From assembly GCA_963708865.1 (NCBI GenBank), contig CAVPUC010000009.1, positions 1 to 64,000 on the forward strand: a stretch of 64,000 nucleotides of DNA. Direction: 5' to 3'. The notes beneath the pieces were generated by a model that searched no databases, was not told where the DNA came from, and saw only the letters and a list, made by a program, of their open reading frames with translations. Source of the stretch: DAIDKA01 sp963708865. GTDB taxonomy: Bacteria; Pseudomonadota; Gammaproteobacteria; Steroidobacterales; Steroidobacteraceae. Shown piece after piece: positions 35,078 to 45,321 of the stretch. A program made the translations under genes and the position numbers. Every line of letters starts with the position of its first letter. Within the stretch, counting starts at the first letter, position 1.

Positions 35078-36760
35078 TCAACTGATGGCAGGCTCAGGCT
35101 CCCTGCCTGTTTGCGAAAGATATCCATGGATCGTGGAAATCACCTGGGCCCCTTCACCGACCGCAGCCGCGACGCGTTTGGTGGATCCGGCACGTACATC
35201 CCCGATCGCGAATACACCAGGTAACTTGGTGTGCAACGGCAGCTGGCCCGCAGCGTCCTGCTCGCCGGTGCGGACGAAGCCCTTGGCATCCAGCTCAATT
35301 CCGGACCTTGCAAGCCACTGCGTGTTCGGCTCTGCCCCAATGAATAGGAACAGATGTCGGATCGCTATCGTGGTCGTCTTGCCAGAATGATTCCGGCACT
35401 CTATTGCCCGCAGCGCACCCGCCTCCCCCTTAAGTGCACTCACCTCGGTTTCAAACACCACCTCAATATTTGACTGCGCGGTGATACGCTCGATCAGATA
35501 GCGCGACATGCTGGCCTCAAGGGTCCGGCCACGGGCCAAAAGCCAGACCTTCGCGGCGCGCGACGCCAGGTAGACGGCAGCCTGCCCCGCCGAGTTCCCG
35601 GCCCCGACCAGCCCCACCGTCTCGCCACTGCAAAGACGCGCCTCGAGAGAGGACGCCCAATAGTGGACCGATGTGCCCTCGAACGCCGCCAGGTTTTCGA
35701 CGGCCAGCCGTCGATACCGGGCGCCGGTCGCGATGACGACGGTCCGAGTTTTCACCCGCTCCTTGCTTGCCAGATTGATCACGAAAGGCTGGTCGGCGGA
35801 GGCGGGATGCAAGCTCACCACCTCATCCGGTATCGCCATTTCAACGCCAAATTTCTGTGCCTGGCTGTAGGCGCGAGCCATGAGCGCGAGGCCGGAAATA
35901 CCGGTGGGGAATCCCAGATAGTTCTCGATGCGCGCGGAGGCGCCCGCCTGGCCGCCGAAACTGCGGCACTCCAGCACAATTGCGGCCAGACCTTCGGAGC
36001 CCGCGTAGACCGCAGCAGCAAGTCCCGCGGGGCCGGCACCGACAATCGCGACATCGTAAAGTCGCGTCTCGTCGATCGATCGGACCATCCCGATACACCT
36101 GCCGAGTTCGGCTTCGCCGGGATTGTGCAAGACTTGGCCAGCCGGACAAAGCACGACTGGCAGTTGCGCAGGTGTCAGGCTGAAGCGCTCGATGATTGCC
36201 CGCGCTGCCTGATCCGTGTCCGGGTCCAATATCTGGTAAGGATGGGCGTTGCTGGCGAGGAATCCCTCCAGCCGCAATACATCACCATTTGCCGCGCGCC
36301 CCACGATCACCGGACCGCCGATGCCCTCCTGTAGCAGTCCGACCCGGCGCAGGATCAGCGCGCGCATGATCCGCTCCCCCAGGTCGGCCTCTTCCACCAG
36401 CACGTTGCGCAGCTTTTGCGGGGAAAGGATCAGCACCTCGACCGCATCCAAGGCCTGGGCATCAACCAGCGATGGCCTCCCGGAGAGCTGCGCCAGCTCG
36501 CCGGAAAAAGCGCCCGGCCCATGCGTGACAATCGGGCCGCGCCCCACCGGGCCGTCATGCTGCGTGACAACCACATGGCCGGACAGGACGACGAACATTC
36601 CAAAGCCGATCTCGCCGGTACGGGAGAGGTAGTCGCCTGCCGCAAACGAGCGCATCTGACCGAAGCGCGCCAGGCGGCCGATCTCCGATGGATTGAGCAC
36701 GGGAAACCGCTGTGCGTCCCGTGTGTCTGCGATCGGTTCCGCGGATTGCGGCATGATCAC
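35078..36760 (-). CDS. Thioredoxin-reductase-like FAD oxidoreductase with cyclic-nucleotide-binding domain
   Basis: The 560-residue two-part protein has an N-terminal cyclic-nucleotide-binding-type domain (about residues 20-150; GHVVVTQHDGPVGRG, GAFSGELAQLSG). A thioredoxin-reductase-like module follows (about 235-555) with FAD motif VAIVGAGPAGLAAAVYAGSE, NADP motif VGLVGAGNSAGQAAVYLAS and closing GVFAIGDVRAGSTKRVAAAV. The redox CxxC of true thioredoxin reductases is absent: the site reads YWASSLEARLCSG. A dithiol relay is therefore unlikely and another electron acceptor is probable. It precedes the decayed UBP zinc finger gene in the same transcript. Confidence 0.9.
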   Translation of the reverse strand: MIMPQSAEPIADTRDAQRFPVLNPSEIGRLARFGQMRSFAAGDYLSRTGEIGFGMFVVLSGHVVVTQHDGPVGRGPIVTHGPGAFSGELAQLSGRPSLVDAQALDAVEVLILSPQKLRNVLVEEADLGERIMRALILRRVGLLQEGIGGPVIVGRAANGDVLRLEGFLASNAHPYQILDPDTDQAARAIIERFSLTPAQLPVVLCPAGQVLHNPGEAELGRCIGMVRSIDETRLYDVAIVGAGPAGLAAAVYAGSEGLAAIVLECRSFGGQAGASARIENYLGFPTGISGLALMARAYSQAQKFGVEMAIPDEVVSLHPASADQPFVINLASKERVKTRTVVIATGARYRRLAVENLAAFEGTSVHYWASSLEARLCSGETVGLVGAGNSAGQAAVYLASRAAKVWLLARGRTLEASMSRYLIERITAQSNIEVVFETEVSALKGEAGALRAIECRNHSGKTTTIAIRHLFLFIGAEPNTQWLARSGIELDAKGFVRTGEQDAAGQLPLHTKLPGVFAIGDVRAGSTKRVAAAVGEGAQVISTIHGYLSQTGREPEPAIS

Positions 36761-36786
36761 GCTTGTCTACCTCGAGCGCCGGGGAG

Positions 36787-37476
36787 CTATGGCGGACGGT
36801 GCCCGTCCCTGGTGCGATGCGGCCACCATCGTTCCAGCATGGCGGCGGCCCATCTTCTGCCGCCAAGACCGAAGGCCAGCGCCAGCGCGAGGACTACCCC
36901 GGCCAGAATGATCAGGAAGGCTCTTTGTACGAAGTCGCCGCCAATCTCAACCTGGCTCAACGCAATCATCAGGACGAAGGTCATGATGAGGTAGCGGACG
37001 ATCTTGCCGATCATGTCGGCGTCGGGAACCTGCGCACCGATGCAATAGCTGTCGACGGTTTCACCGACGAATCGGGCAAAATAGGAGCCGAGCACGATGA
37101 CGAGGGCGGCGACCAGAATCTTGGGCGTGAAAAGTTCGATCCGCTGCAGAAGATCGGTGATGTACGTGAGCCCCAGGCCGTTGAAGGCGATCATCAGCGC
37201 TGCAATGATGACTATCCAGTAACCCAGCAGGCCGAAGAGGGTGGTGGTATCACCGCGCAGACCGCCGCGATTGAGAAAATGGTCGGTCCCGGCGCGCTCG
37301 GTCAGCACGTTGAAATTGACCGCCCGCAATCCTTTTTCAACGGCAAAGCGCACCGCCTTTGCCACCAGCCATCCGACGGCAACGACGGCCAGCGCCAATA
37401 CGAGCCGCGGCAGGAATGCGGCGATCTGGTGCAAAAACTCCCGCGTGGTATCGAGCAACATATCAATGCTTTGCAT
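36787..37476 (-). CDS. MscS-like membrane protein with TM-helix repeats
   Basis: ATG 37476 has GGGAG upstream. The product of about 229 residues has four to five hydrophobic helices, including FLPRLVLALAVVAVGWLVAK, LFGLLGYWIVIIAALMIAF and ILVAALVIVLGSYFARFVGE. These resemble the conserved TM-helix repeats of mechanosensitive-channel-related proteins. The MscS beta domain is missing, so gating function is uncertain. It lies 20 bases after the treS stop and 26 before the reductase gene, on one strand, suggesting co-transcription with the glucan genes. Confidence 0.78.
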   Translation of the reverse strand: MQSIDMLLDTTREFLHQIAAFLPRLVLALAVVAVGWLVAKAVRFAVEKGLRAVNFNVLTERAGTDHFLNRGGLRGDTTTLFGLLGYWIVIIAALMIAFNGLGLTYITDLLQRIELFTPKILVAALVIVLGSYFARFVGETVDSYCIGAQVPDADMIGKIVRYLIMTFVLMIALSQVEIGGDFVQRAFLIILAGVVLALALAFGLGGRRWAAAMLERWWPHRTRDGHRPP

Positions 37477-37518
37477 GGCAGTCTCCCGCGCAGTCACGGC
37501 GCCGGCGCCGTTGCCTGA

Positions 37519-40500
37519 TCACGTTGTGGCACTCCAGTCGAGGATTCCCTGCAGCGGAATGCCGGCCCAGGTTGGGCGGTTGGTCAGCTCGTACCGAAGC
37601 TCGTAAAGGGCCTTCTCCAGCTCGAACAGCCCGAGCAACCCCTGGCCCGGCGTCAGTGATGCGTACAAAGACGACCGTTGCGCTTCGGTATCGTAAGCCG
37701 ACAGGAAGGCCGCGCGCACCTGCGCGGTCCAGGCGCGAGCCAGAGGCGCGAGCTTGGCAAATTCGATTTCATCATGCGCCACACTGCGCAGCGCGCTGTG
37801 TTCGACATAGCTGAACGAGCGCAGCATGCCGGCCACGTCGCGCAGGGGCGATTGCTTCGCGCGCCGCTCTTCGAGGCTATGCCCCGGTTCGCCCTCGAAG
37901 TCGACGATGACAAAATCGTTTCGGGTCAAAAGCACCTGACCCAAGTGATAGTCGCCGTGAATGCGGATTTTCCGCCCCTGTGCCCCCTCCCCCGAGACCG
38001 CAGCCTCGAGCCGCGCGAGCAGTGCATCCTGCTGCGCCAGGACCGCATTCGCCTTGTCGCGATCAGCGGCGGGGATCTGCTCCAAGCCGGATTTCAGTAG
38101 CGCCAGCGCCTCATGCGCCTCGCGCAAAGCGCGTTGGCGATAGGCCTCGACATCGATGCGTGTCAGCGGCTCGGGCGCAAAGTCCGGATTGCTGGTCGCG
38201 GTTGCGAGCGCGCCATGCAGTTCGGCGGTGCGCTTGCCCAGGGTCTGGATCAGGATAACAAACGCTCTATGCGCATCGACCGGCACAGCGTCCGTGGCGG
38301 GCGCCGTGCGATGTTCCTCAAGGTCGCGCCGCAGATACTCCAGGGCGTAGGTCCAGCCGTCGCCCTGATTGGCCACGTATGCCTGCAGCATGGCGAGCAC
38401 CCGGCTTTGGCCGTCGTTGCCCAGATACTCGAGCACGCCGGCCAGGGGCGCACAGTTCGGATAGTGCACGACTTCCGTCAGATAGAGCCCCATTTCGAGC
38501 TCGGGGCTGGCGCCCACCCGAAGCCTACGGTAACCCTTAAGAATCAGCCGCTCGCCCATGACCACCACGGTATTGGAACTCGAACCCTGCGGGCGTGCTG
38601 CCGAAAGAGTGCCGAAGTCTGCTCCGGCGAGCGCCGCGAAGGCCGCCGTCGGTCGAAACTGCAGCTTTCCCTGGGCCGTCGCTATTTCCCGGCGTGCCGC
38701 CATGGCACCGACCATGGCGCGGCAGAAGGCTTCATCCGCGAAGGCATCGCCCATCACCCCGACATTGGCCTGCTGGCGTACTTTGGCGATCGCCGCGGTC
38801 GCAAGATTACGCATCCGCTCCTCATCGCTTTCCCAGGCCAGGGCCAGCGGCATGAAATACGAGGCGGGCTCGGCGGCGGTGCCGACTTCAAGCAATGCGA
38901 TCACCCAACTCACTTTGCCTTCCTGCCACAGCGCGTGATCGGCGATGCGGGCACGCTCGATCGGCACGCCCTTGGCGGCATACCAGCGCTGGGTCTCGAT
39001 AAACCGCGGCAGCGTATCCGTCTCAAACTGCAGACGCGTCTTCTCGGCCATGCCGATGCGCCATGGCATCACCCGGTCACGGAACAAGGTGCTCCAGCCA
39101 TCGAACAGCACCACCACGGGACGCTCATCGATCGAGAAGACTGGCTCGTGCCAGGCGGGTGCCTCGGCGTCCGTCGTCAGCCTGAACCAGTAAAAGCCGT
39201 GCGCGGCAATGGTCAGCAGATACGGCATGTCGCCTATTGGCGGGAAAGTCGTACGACCCAGCATCTCCACGGGCACACGACCTTTGAAGGAGGCCAGATT
39301 CAATTCCACCGGCTGCGCCGAGCGCGACAGATTCGCCACACACAGGATGGCGTCATCGCCGTATTCACGCAGGTATGCCAGAATCTTGCGGTTACCGGGC
39401 TTCAGAAAGCGGCGCGAACCGCGCCCGAACGCCTGGCTCACCTTGCGCACCGCCAGCATGCGCTTGGTCCAGCTCAACAGCGAGCTGGGGTCACGCATCT
39501 GCGCTTCGACATTGGTCGACTGGTAGCCATAGACCGGATCCATGATGGGCGGCAGGTATAGCCGCTGCGGATCCGCGCGGGAAAATCCGGCGTTGCGGTC
39601 CGGGCTCCACTGCATGGGGGTGCGCACGCCGTTGCGATCGCCGATGAACACGTTGTCACCCATGCCGATCTCATCGCCATAATAGAGGATGGGCGAGCCC
39701 GGCATCGACAGCAGCAGGCTGTTCATGAGCTTGATCCGGTCCTGATCATTCTCCATCAGCGGCGACAGACGACGGCGGATGCCCAGATTGATGCGTGCGC
39801 GCACATCCGAGGCATAGGTCGTGTACATGTAATCACGTTCTTTGCTGGTCACCATCTCCAGCGTCAGCTCATCGTGATTGCGCAGGAAGATTGCCCACTG
39901 ACAGCTGTCCGGGATGTCCGGGGTCTGCTGCATGATCTCCGTAATGGGATAGCGGTCTTCCTGCGCGATGGACATGTAAATGCGCGGCATCAGCGGGAAG
40001 TGGTAGGCCATGTGGCACTCGTCGCCGTCGCCAAAATACTCGCGCACATCCTCGGGCCACTGATTGGCTTCGGCCAGCAGAAACCGGTTCTTGTAGTTCG
40101 CGTCAATGGCGGCACGCAACTTCCGGATGACATCGTGGGTCTCGCGCAGATTTTCGTTGTTGGTACCCTCACGCTCCACCAGATAGGGGATCGCATCGAG
40201 CCGGAAGCCGTCGACGCCCATATCGAGCCAGAACTGCATGATGCGCAGCACCGCCTGCAGCACCTGCGGATTATCGAAGTTCAGGTCAGGCTGATGACTG
40301 AAGAAGCGGTGCCAGTAGTACGCCTTGGCCACCGGGTCCCAGGCCCAGTTGGAGCTTTCGGTATCGACAAAAATGATGCGGGTGCCCAGATATTTCTGAT
40401 CGGTATCGCTCCACACGTAGAAGTCGCGCTCGGGCGATCCCGGCGGCGCTTTGCGCGCCGCCTGAAACCAGGGATGCTGGTCGGAGGTATGGTTGATGAT

Positions 40501-40851
40501 CAGCTCGGTGACCACTTTCAGGCCCAATCGATGGGCCTCAACCAGCATGGCGCGAAAATCATCGAGCGTGCCGAACTGCGGATGGATGTTCGTATATTCC
40601 GCGATATCGTAGCCGTCGTCCTTGAGCGGCGAGGGGTAAAACGGCATCAGCCAGATCGTGTTGACGCCGAGGTCACGGATGTACCCAAGCTTGGAGGTCA
40701 GTCCCGGAAAATCGCCGATCCCATCGTCGTTCGAGTCGAAGAACGACTTGACGTTCAGCTGGTAGATGACCGCGTCCTTGTACCAGAGCGGGTCGTCCAC
40801 CACCAGCCCTGATGGTGCGGCGGTCTCGAGCGGTGGCGCTTGGTCGTTCAT
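37519..40851 (-). CDS. treS: Trehalose synthase fused to maltokinase (TreS-Mak)
   Basis: The 1110-residue bifunctional enzyme combines two steps. Residues about 20-560 are a GH13 trehalose synthase: start LWYKDAVIYQLNVKSFFDSN, nucleophile MGVDGFRLDAIPYL, acid/base RFLLAEANQWPEDV, and IFLRNHDELTLEMV. It interconverts trehalose and maltose. Residues about 600-1100 are a maltokinase of the aminoglycoside-kinase fold (MGERLILKGYRRLRVGASPE, catalytic GDYHLGQVLLTRNDFVIVDF, EGEPGHSLEERRAKQSPLRD), which makes maltose-1-phosphate from maltose and ATP. That product feeds GlgE, whose gene ends 3 bases upstream. Both active sites look intact. Confidence 0.96.
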   Translation of the reverse strand: MNDQAPPLETAAPSGLVVDDPLWYKDAVIYQLNVKSFFDSNDDGIGDFPGLTSKLGYIRDLGVNTIWLMPFYPSPLKDDGYDIAEYTNIHPQFGTLDDFRAMLVEAHRLGLKVVTELIINHTSDQHPWFQAARKAPPGSPERDFYVWSDTDQKYLGTRIIFVDTESSNWAWDPVAKAYYWHRFFSHQPDLNFDNPQVLQAVLRIMQFWLDMGVDGFRLDAIPYLVEREGTNNENLRETHDVIRKLRAAIDANYKNRFLLAEANQWPEDVREYFGDGDECHMAYHFPLMPRIYMSIAQEDRYPITEIMQQTPDIPDSCQWAIFLRNHDELTLEMVTSKERDYMYTTYASDVRARINLGIRRRLSPLMENDQDRIKLMNSLLLSMPGSPILYYGDEIGMGDNVFIGDRNGVRTPMQWSPDRNAGFSRADPQRLYLPPIMDPVYGYQSTNVEAQMRDPSSLLSWTKRMLAVRKVSQAFGRGSRRFLKPGNRKILAYLREYGDDAILCVANLSRSAQPVELNLASFKGRVPVEMLGRTTFPPIGDMPYLLTIAAHGFYWFRLTTDAEAPAWHEPVFSIDERPVVVLFDGWSTLFRDRVMPWRIGMAEKTRLQFETDTLPRFIETQRWYAAKGVPIERARIADHALWQEGKVSWVIALLEVGTAAEPASYFMPLALAWESDEERMRNLATAAIAKVRQQANVGVMGDAFADEAFCRAMVGAMAARREIATAQGKLQFRPTAAFAALAGADFGTLSAARPQGSSSNTVVVMGERLILKGYRRLRVGASPELEMGLYLTEVVHYPNCAPLAGVLEYLGNDGQSRVLAMLQAYVANQGDGWTYALEYLRRDLEEHRTAPATDAVPVDAHRAFVILIQTLGKRTAELHGALATATSNPDFAPEPLTRIDVEAYRQRALREAHEALALLKSGLEQIPAADRDKANAVLAQQDALLARLEAAVSGEGAQGRKIRIHGDYHLGQVLLTRNDFVIVDFEGEPGHSLEERRAKQSPLRDVAGMLRSFSYVEHSALRSVAHDEIEFAKLAPLARAWTAQVRAAFLSAYDTEAQRSSLYASLTPGQGLLGLFELEKALYELRYELTNRPTWAGIPLQGILDWSATT

Positions 40852-40854
40852 GAC

Positions 40855-42906
40855 TTACGAAAAATAATCGAAGTCGTGTTCACTGCGAACATGGCGCCGA
40901 ATCAGAAAAATATGGGCGGGAATTCGCCGCGGATCGAGCTGGATGAAATTGTGCGTGCCCCGCCACTGATAGCGCTGCTCGCTCAACAGATCATGCACCT
41001 GATAGGGCTCATCCATCGCAATTCCCAAACGCCGCAAATCCAGACCGAGCCAACCCGACTGGGTATTGTGGGCATCAAGGTTAACCACCGTGATGATGAT
41101 GTTCTGCGCGGCGCCGTCATGCTTCAGGTAGGCGATCAACTGATCGTTGTCGATGCTGCAGAACGTCAGGGTGTGATCCGACTGCAGCGCGGCGTTTTCG
41201 CGCCGGATCCGATTCACCCGCGCAATCAGCGGCCACAGACTGTCCGGCCGATCGATGTCCCAGTGACGCAGCTGGTATTTCTCCGAATCGCGGTATTCCT
41301 CGCTGCCGGGCTCACGAGCCGCACTTTCCATGAGCTCGAACGCCGGTCCGTAGATGCCATAATTCGCCGACAGGGTCGCCGCCAGAATGAGCCGCGCCGA
41401 GAAGACACTGCGCAGGCCCGATTGCAGGGACTCGTGCAGAATGTCCGGAGTATTCGGCCACACGTTCGGGCGGAAGTATTCCCGCCCCGCTCCGCTGCTC
41501 AGCTCAGTGAAATAGTCGACGAGTTCGTGCTTGGTGGTCCGCCACGTGAAATAGGTATACGACTGGGTGAAGCCGAGCTTCGCCAGACGATGCATGACTT
41601 TCGGACGGGTGAACGCCTCGGCCAGGAATATCGTATCGGGCTGGATGCGCTTGATCTCACCAATGCACCATTCCCAGAACGCAAAGGCCTTGGTGTGCGG
41701 ATTGTCGACGCGGAATATTCGCACCCCCTGCGCCACCCAGTACTCCAGCACGCTTTTCAGCTCTTCCCACAACCCGCGCCAATCCTCGCTTTCGAAGTCG
41801 AAGGGGTAGATGTCCTGATACTTCTTGGGCGGATTTTCGGCATACTGCACGCTGCCGTCGGGGCGATGCTTGAACCAGTCGGGGTGTGCGCGCACATAGG
41901 GATGGTCGGGCGCGCACTGGAAGGCGATGTCGAGAGCGACTTCGATGCCACGTTCGCGCGCCGCCTGCAGCAGCGCCCTGAAGTCCGCCAAAGTGCCCAG
42001 CTCCGGCAGGATGTCCTTGTGGCCGCCTTCCACTGAGCCAATGGCCCAGGGGCTGCCGACGTCCTCCTTGGTGGCGATGAGCGAGTTGTTGACGCCCTTG
42101 CGGTTGATACGGCCAATCGGGTGAATCGGCGGCATGTACAGCACATCGAAACCCATTCTGGCGAGATAGGGAAGGCGCGCCTGCACATCGCGGAAGGTGC
42201 CGTGGGGTCCGTGCTCCCTCGCGGCAAGTCGCGGAAACAGTTCATACCAGCTGCTGAACTGCGCGCGCTTGCGATCGGCCACCAGTTCGAGGGTGCTACT
42301 TGCGGCAAAACGTCGGTCCGCATAGCGCTTGACGATTCTTGCGCGGGCAGGATCCAGCGCCAGGGCCTGCATGGCGGGCGCATCGGCGTGGGCTGAGGCA
42401 TCGTCTGCCGTAGTGAGCAGCTGACCCGCCCAGTTCGCCAAACTCGCGGCATCCTCTGCCGTGGCGCGCGCGGCGGCGGCCGCAATCAAAGTGGCGCCGA
42501 CTTTCAGGGCGATGCGGATGTCACCGACCTCGTTACGCCGCTCAAGTTCGCGGCGCCAGGACTCGAAGTGATCGACCCACGCGCTCACGGTATAGCGGTA
42601 TCGCCCCGGTACCGGCGGGGTGAACTCGGCGCACCAGACATCATTGACCTGCGATGTCATCTCGACTTCGTAGCAATCTGTCTCATCGACGGCCTGCCAG
42701 CGCAGCACCACGGCGAGCTTGTCATGCCCGTCGGTGAAACAATGCGCCTCAATGCGAACCGGCTCCCCCGCGATGCGCTTGGCCGGAAATCTGCCGCCAT
42801 CGACCACGGGAAACACGGCATCCACCAGCGCGCGTATCCGTCCTTCCACGATGGCGAAGGGCCCAACGGCGGCTGCCTTGACCGGCCTGCCGGCTACCTT
42901 AACCAT
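40855..42906 (-). CDS. glgE: Alpha-1,4-glucan:maltose-1-phosphate maltosyltransferase
   Basis: The 683-residue GH13 enzyme transfers maltosyl units from maltose-1-phosphate to the non-reducing end of alpha-1,4-glucans. Domains are an N-terminal beta sandwich (to about residue 190), the catalytic barrel starting FSSWYELFPRLAAREHGPHG, and a C-terminal beta domain. Key sites are FDVLYMPPIHPIGRINRKG, FRVDNPHTKAFAFWEW (nucleophile), IFLAEAFTRPKVM (acid/base) and the YFTWRTTKHELVDYF block typical of GlgE. It overlaps the end of glgB by 8 bases, so translation is coupled. Confidence 0.96.
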   Translation of the reverse strand: MVKVAGRPVKAAAVGPFAIVEGRIRALVDAVFPVVDGGRFPAKRIAGEPVRIEAHCFTDGHDKLAVVLRWQAVDETDCYEVEMTSQVNDVWCAEFTPPVPGRYRYTVSAWVDHFESWRRELERRNEVGDIRIALKVGATLIAAAAARATAEDAASLANWAGQLLTTADDASAHADAPAMQALALDPARARIVKRYADRRFAASSTLELVADRKRAQFSSWYELFPRLAAREHGPHGTFRDVQARLPYLARMGFDVLYMPPIHPIGRINRKGVNNSLIATKEDVGSPWAIGSVEGGHKDILPELGTLADFRALLQAARERGIEVALDIAFQCAPDHPYVRAHPDWFKHRPDGSVQYAENPPKKYQDIYPFDFESEDWRGLWEELKSVLEYWVAQGVRIFRVDNPHTKAFAFWEWCIGEIKRIQPDTIFLAEAFTRPKVMHRLAKLGFTQSYTYFTWRTTKHELVDYFTELSSGAGREYFRPNVWPNTPDILHESLQSGLRSVFSARLILAATLSANYGIYGPAFELMESAAREPGSEEYRDSEKYQLRHWDIDRPDSLWPLIARVNRIRRENAALQSDHTLTFCSIDNDQLIAYLKHDGAAQNIIITVVNLDAHNTQSGWLGLDLRRLGIAMDEPYQVHDLLSEQRYQWRGTHNFIQLDPRRIPAHIFLIRRHVRSEHDFDYFS

Positions 42907-44418
42907 CGCCTTCCCACCGTAACATGATGGTCGCCAGCGGCGGCACGTTGAGGTTCAGGGCATCGAGCCGACCGTGCGCGCCCACCGGCACTGATTCCAC
43001 GCAGCCCAGATTGCCCCAATCGGATCCACCGTATACCCGCGCATCGCTGTTTAGGATCTCGCGCCAGGTGCCGCGCCGCGGGCAGCCGATGAGAAAATTC
43101 CGATGCGGAACCGGCGTGAAATTGGTCAATACCAGGATCGGCGCGCCGCCGGCACTCTTGCGCACAAACGAGGTGATGCTCATCTGCGAGTTGTCCGCAT
43201 CGATCCACTCGAAGCCCTCGGCTGCAAAGTCGATCTGGTACAACGAGGGTTCGGCACGGTATACACGGTTCAGGTCCCGGAGCCAGCGGCGCACGCCGGC
43301 GTGTTCCGGCAGGTCCGTCACCCACCACTCCAGCTCGCCTTCATGGGTCCATTCGCGGCGCTGCGCAAACTCCCCGCCCATGAACAGGAGCTTCTTGCCG
43401 GGATGCCCCCACATGTAGCCGTACAGCGCCCGCAGATTGGCAAATTTCTGCCAGTCATCTCCCGGCATCTTGCCGATCAGCGAGCCCTTGCCGTACACGA
43501 CCTCATCATGTGACAGCGGCAGCACGAAGTTTTCATTGAACGCGTAGAGCATGGAAAATGTCAGCTTGCCGTGCTGGTATTTCCGGTAGAGCGGATCGAC
43601 CCTCATGTATTCGAGCGTGTCGTGCATCCAGCCCATGTTCCACTTCAGGCCGAAGCCGAGGCCGCCCATGGCGGTCGGCCGGGAGACCATGGGCCACGCC
43701 GTGGATTCTTCGGCGATCACCGTGGTGTCGGGATGTTCCCGGTACACTGCCTCGTTCAGAATGCGCAGAAACTTGATGGCATCGAGATTCTCCCGGCCAC
43801 CGAAGCGGTTCGGGATCCATTCGCCCGGCTGGCGCGCATAGTCGAGGTACAACATGGAGGCAACCCCGTCCACGCGAATGCCGTCGATATGGTATCGGTC
43901 CAGCCAGAACATGGCGGATGAAATCAGGAAGCTGCGGACCTCATTGCGCCCGTAGTTGAAGATCGCCGAATTCCATTCAGGATGGAATCCCTGGCGCGGA
44001 TCCGCGTGCTCATATAGGTGGGTGCCGTCGAAATCCATCAGACCATGCCCGTCATTGGGAAAATGCGACGGCACCCAGTCGAGGATGACGCCGATGCCTT
44101 GCTGATGCAGGTGATCGATGAAGTACATGAGATCCTGCGGCGTCCCGTAGCGGGCAGTCGGCGCGAAGTATCCCGTGGTCTGGTATCCCCATGAGCCGTA
44201 AAAGGGATGCTCGGTGATGGGCATCAGTTCAACGTGCGTGAATGCCAGATCGCTCAGGTATTCGCCCAGCGCATGGGCCAACTCGCGGTAGTTGAGGAAG
44301 GCACCGTCCTTGCGCCGCCACGAGCCCAGATGCGCCTCGTAGATCACCATCGCCGCATCGAGGCCGTTATGCGCGCCCCGCGCGGCCAACCAGTCGGCGT
44401 CGTGCCACTCGTAATCCA
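42899..44418 (-). CDS. glgB: 1,4-alpha-glucan branching enzyme, 3' part (catalytic)
   Basis: This part contains the GH13 barrel and C-terminal domain of a branching enzyme, which makes alpha-1,6 branches in the GlgE product. It starts near LDYEWHDADWLAARG, then MVIYEAHLGSWRRKDG, LMPITEHPFYGSWGYQTTGY, nucleophile DGIRVDGVASMLYLDY, acid/base TVIAEESTAWPMVSRP and VLPLSHDEVVYGKGS. The closing NLNVPPLATIMLRWEGDG is typical. All catalytic residues are intact. The frame joins the N-terminal part if one base is removed from the AAA at 44418-44420 (TTT in gene orientation). Confidence 0.93.
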
Positions 44419-44792
44419 AAGCACCAGGCACGCGAGGCCGTGGCGGGTGGCGCCTCACACAGAAAGCCCACCGGATCCGCCTTCTCCAGGACGCGCGCGC
44501 CGTCGGCGGAGATGATGCGATATTTGTATGCCTGACCCGCCCGCACGCCATCGAGCGTGCCCTCCCAGATCCCCGAGCCGTCGGCACGCGCGGCGAGCGG
44601 ATCGGCACCCGGGTTCCAGCCGTTGCAGTCCCCTATGACGGATACGGCAGACGCATTCGGCGCCCACACGGCGAAACGGGCGCCGGCCCCGCCGGAAAAG
44701 AGGTGGCAGCCCAGAAAGTCGTGCAGGTTCGCATTAGTTCCCTCTCGGAACAGATAGATGTCCTGTTCACTCGGCGCAGCGACTCGCATCAT
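44418..44792 (-). CDS. glgB: 1,4-alpha-glucan branching enzyme, 5' part (CBM48)
   Basis: The N-terminal carbohydrate-binding module (CBM48) begins at ATG 44792 or 44789. It shows EQDIYLFREGTNANLHDFLG, GARFAVWAPNASAVSVIGDC, NGWNPGADPLAARADGSGIW and GQAYKYRIISADG. The frame breaks after EAPPATASRAW, at a TTT that should be TT. A complete protein of about 630 residues results if the frame is restored. This is the first gene of the glgB-glgE-treS run. Confidence 0.86.
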
Positions 44793-44994
44793 CCAGCCGG
44801 CGCCGAAAGGGGGGCCGCGCAATCGGCTCCGTGCGCTCCGCTCACGGATTGACCTGGTACTCTCCACCGCATAGCCGGTAGCGTACGCTCTACCCTGGCG
44901 ACGGATACCTTCAGTTACTGTAGGAGTCGACTGTCGTGGGGTGCCGCCAAGCTTGGCGGCGCACGGGCACCGAGGTTCTGGTAGTTTTCCTGAA

Positions 44995-45294
44995 ATGAAC
45001 GCCAAAACGAAAACCCGCAAGTGGTCAGCCAAGGTCACGCGCACCAGCGATGCACTGGATCTGCCGGCGGGCATTTTCAAGTCGACCAGCGCACGCCGCA
45101 TTGCCCAGTCACTCAAGCGCTCAGCGGACGCCAGCAAGCGTCGCAAGACCACGCCCTTCCAATCCGCCATGTCGATGCTCAACTTTGAAATAAACCGCGC
45201 CGGCAAGGGCCTGTCACTGGCGCGACGGCGAATCTTGAACCAGGCGAAGGTCGAGCTGCGAAAAGTGTACGGACGCGATCCGCCCGCCGGCTGA
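44995..45294 (+). CDS. DUF3175 family protein
   Basis: The 99-residue basic protein matches DUF3175: RKWSAKVTRTSDALDLPAGI, FKSTSARRIAQSLKRSADAS, KRRKTTPFQSAMSMLNFEIN and an RAGKGLSLARRRIL tail. It is lysine/arginine-rich and probably binds nucleic acid; function is unknown. The start is ATG 44995 with a weak ribosome site. An upstream in-frame ATG at 44941 is less likely. It is divergent from glgB. Confidence 0.85.
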   Translation: MNAKTKTRKWSAKVTRTSDALDLPAGIFKSTSARRIAQSLKRSADASKRRKTTPFQSAMSMLNFEINRAGKGLSLARRRILNQAKVELRKVYGRDPPAG

Positions 45295-45321
45295 GCGGCT
45301 GCGCGCTAGGATCGCGGCACG

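Noticed and set aside
38113..39561. 482-codon open frame antisense to treS-maltokinase
   Set aside because: Shadow of a long GC-rich gene; no recognisable protein.
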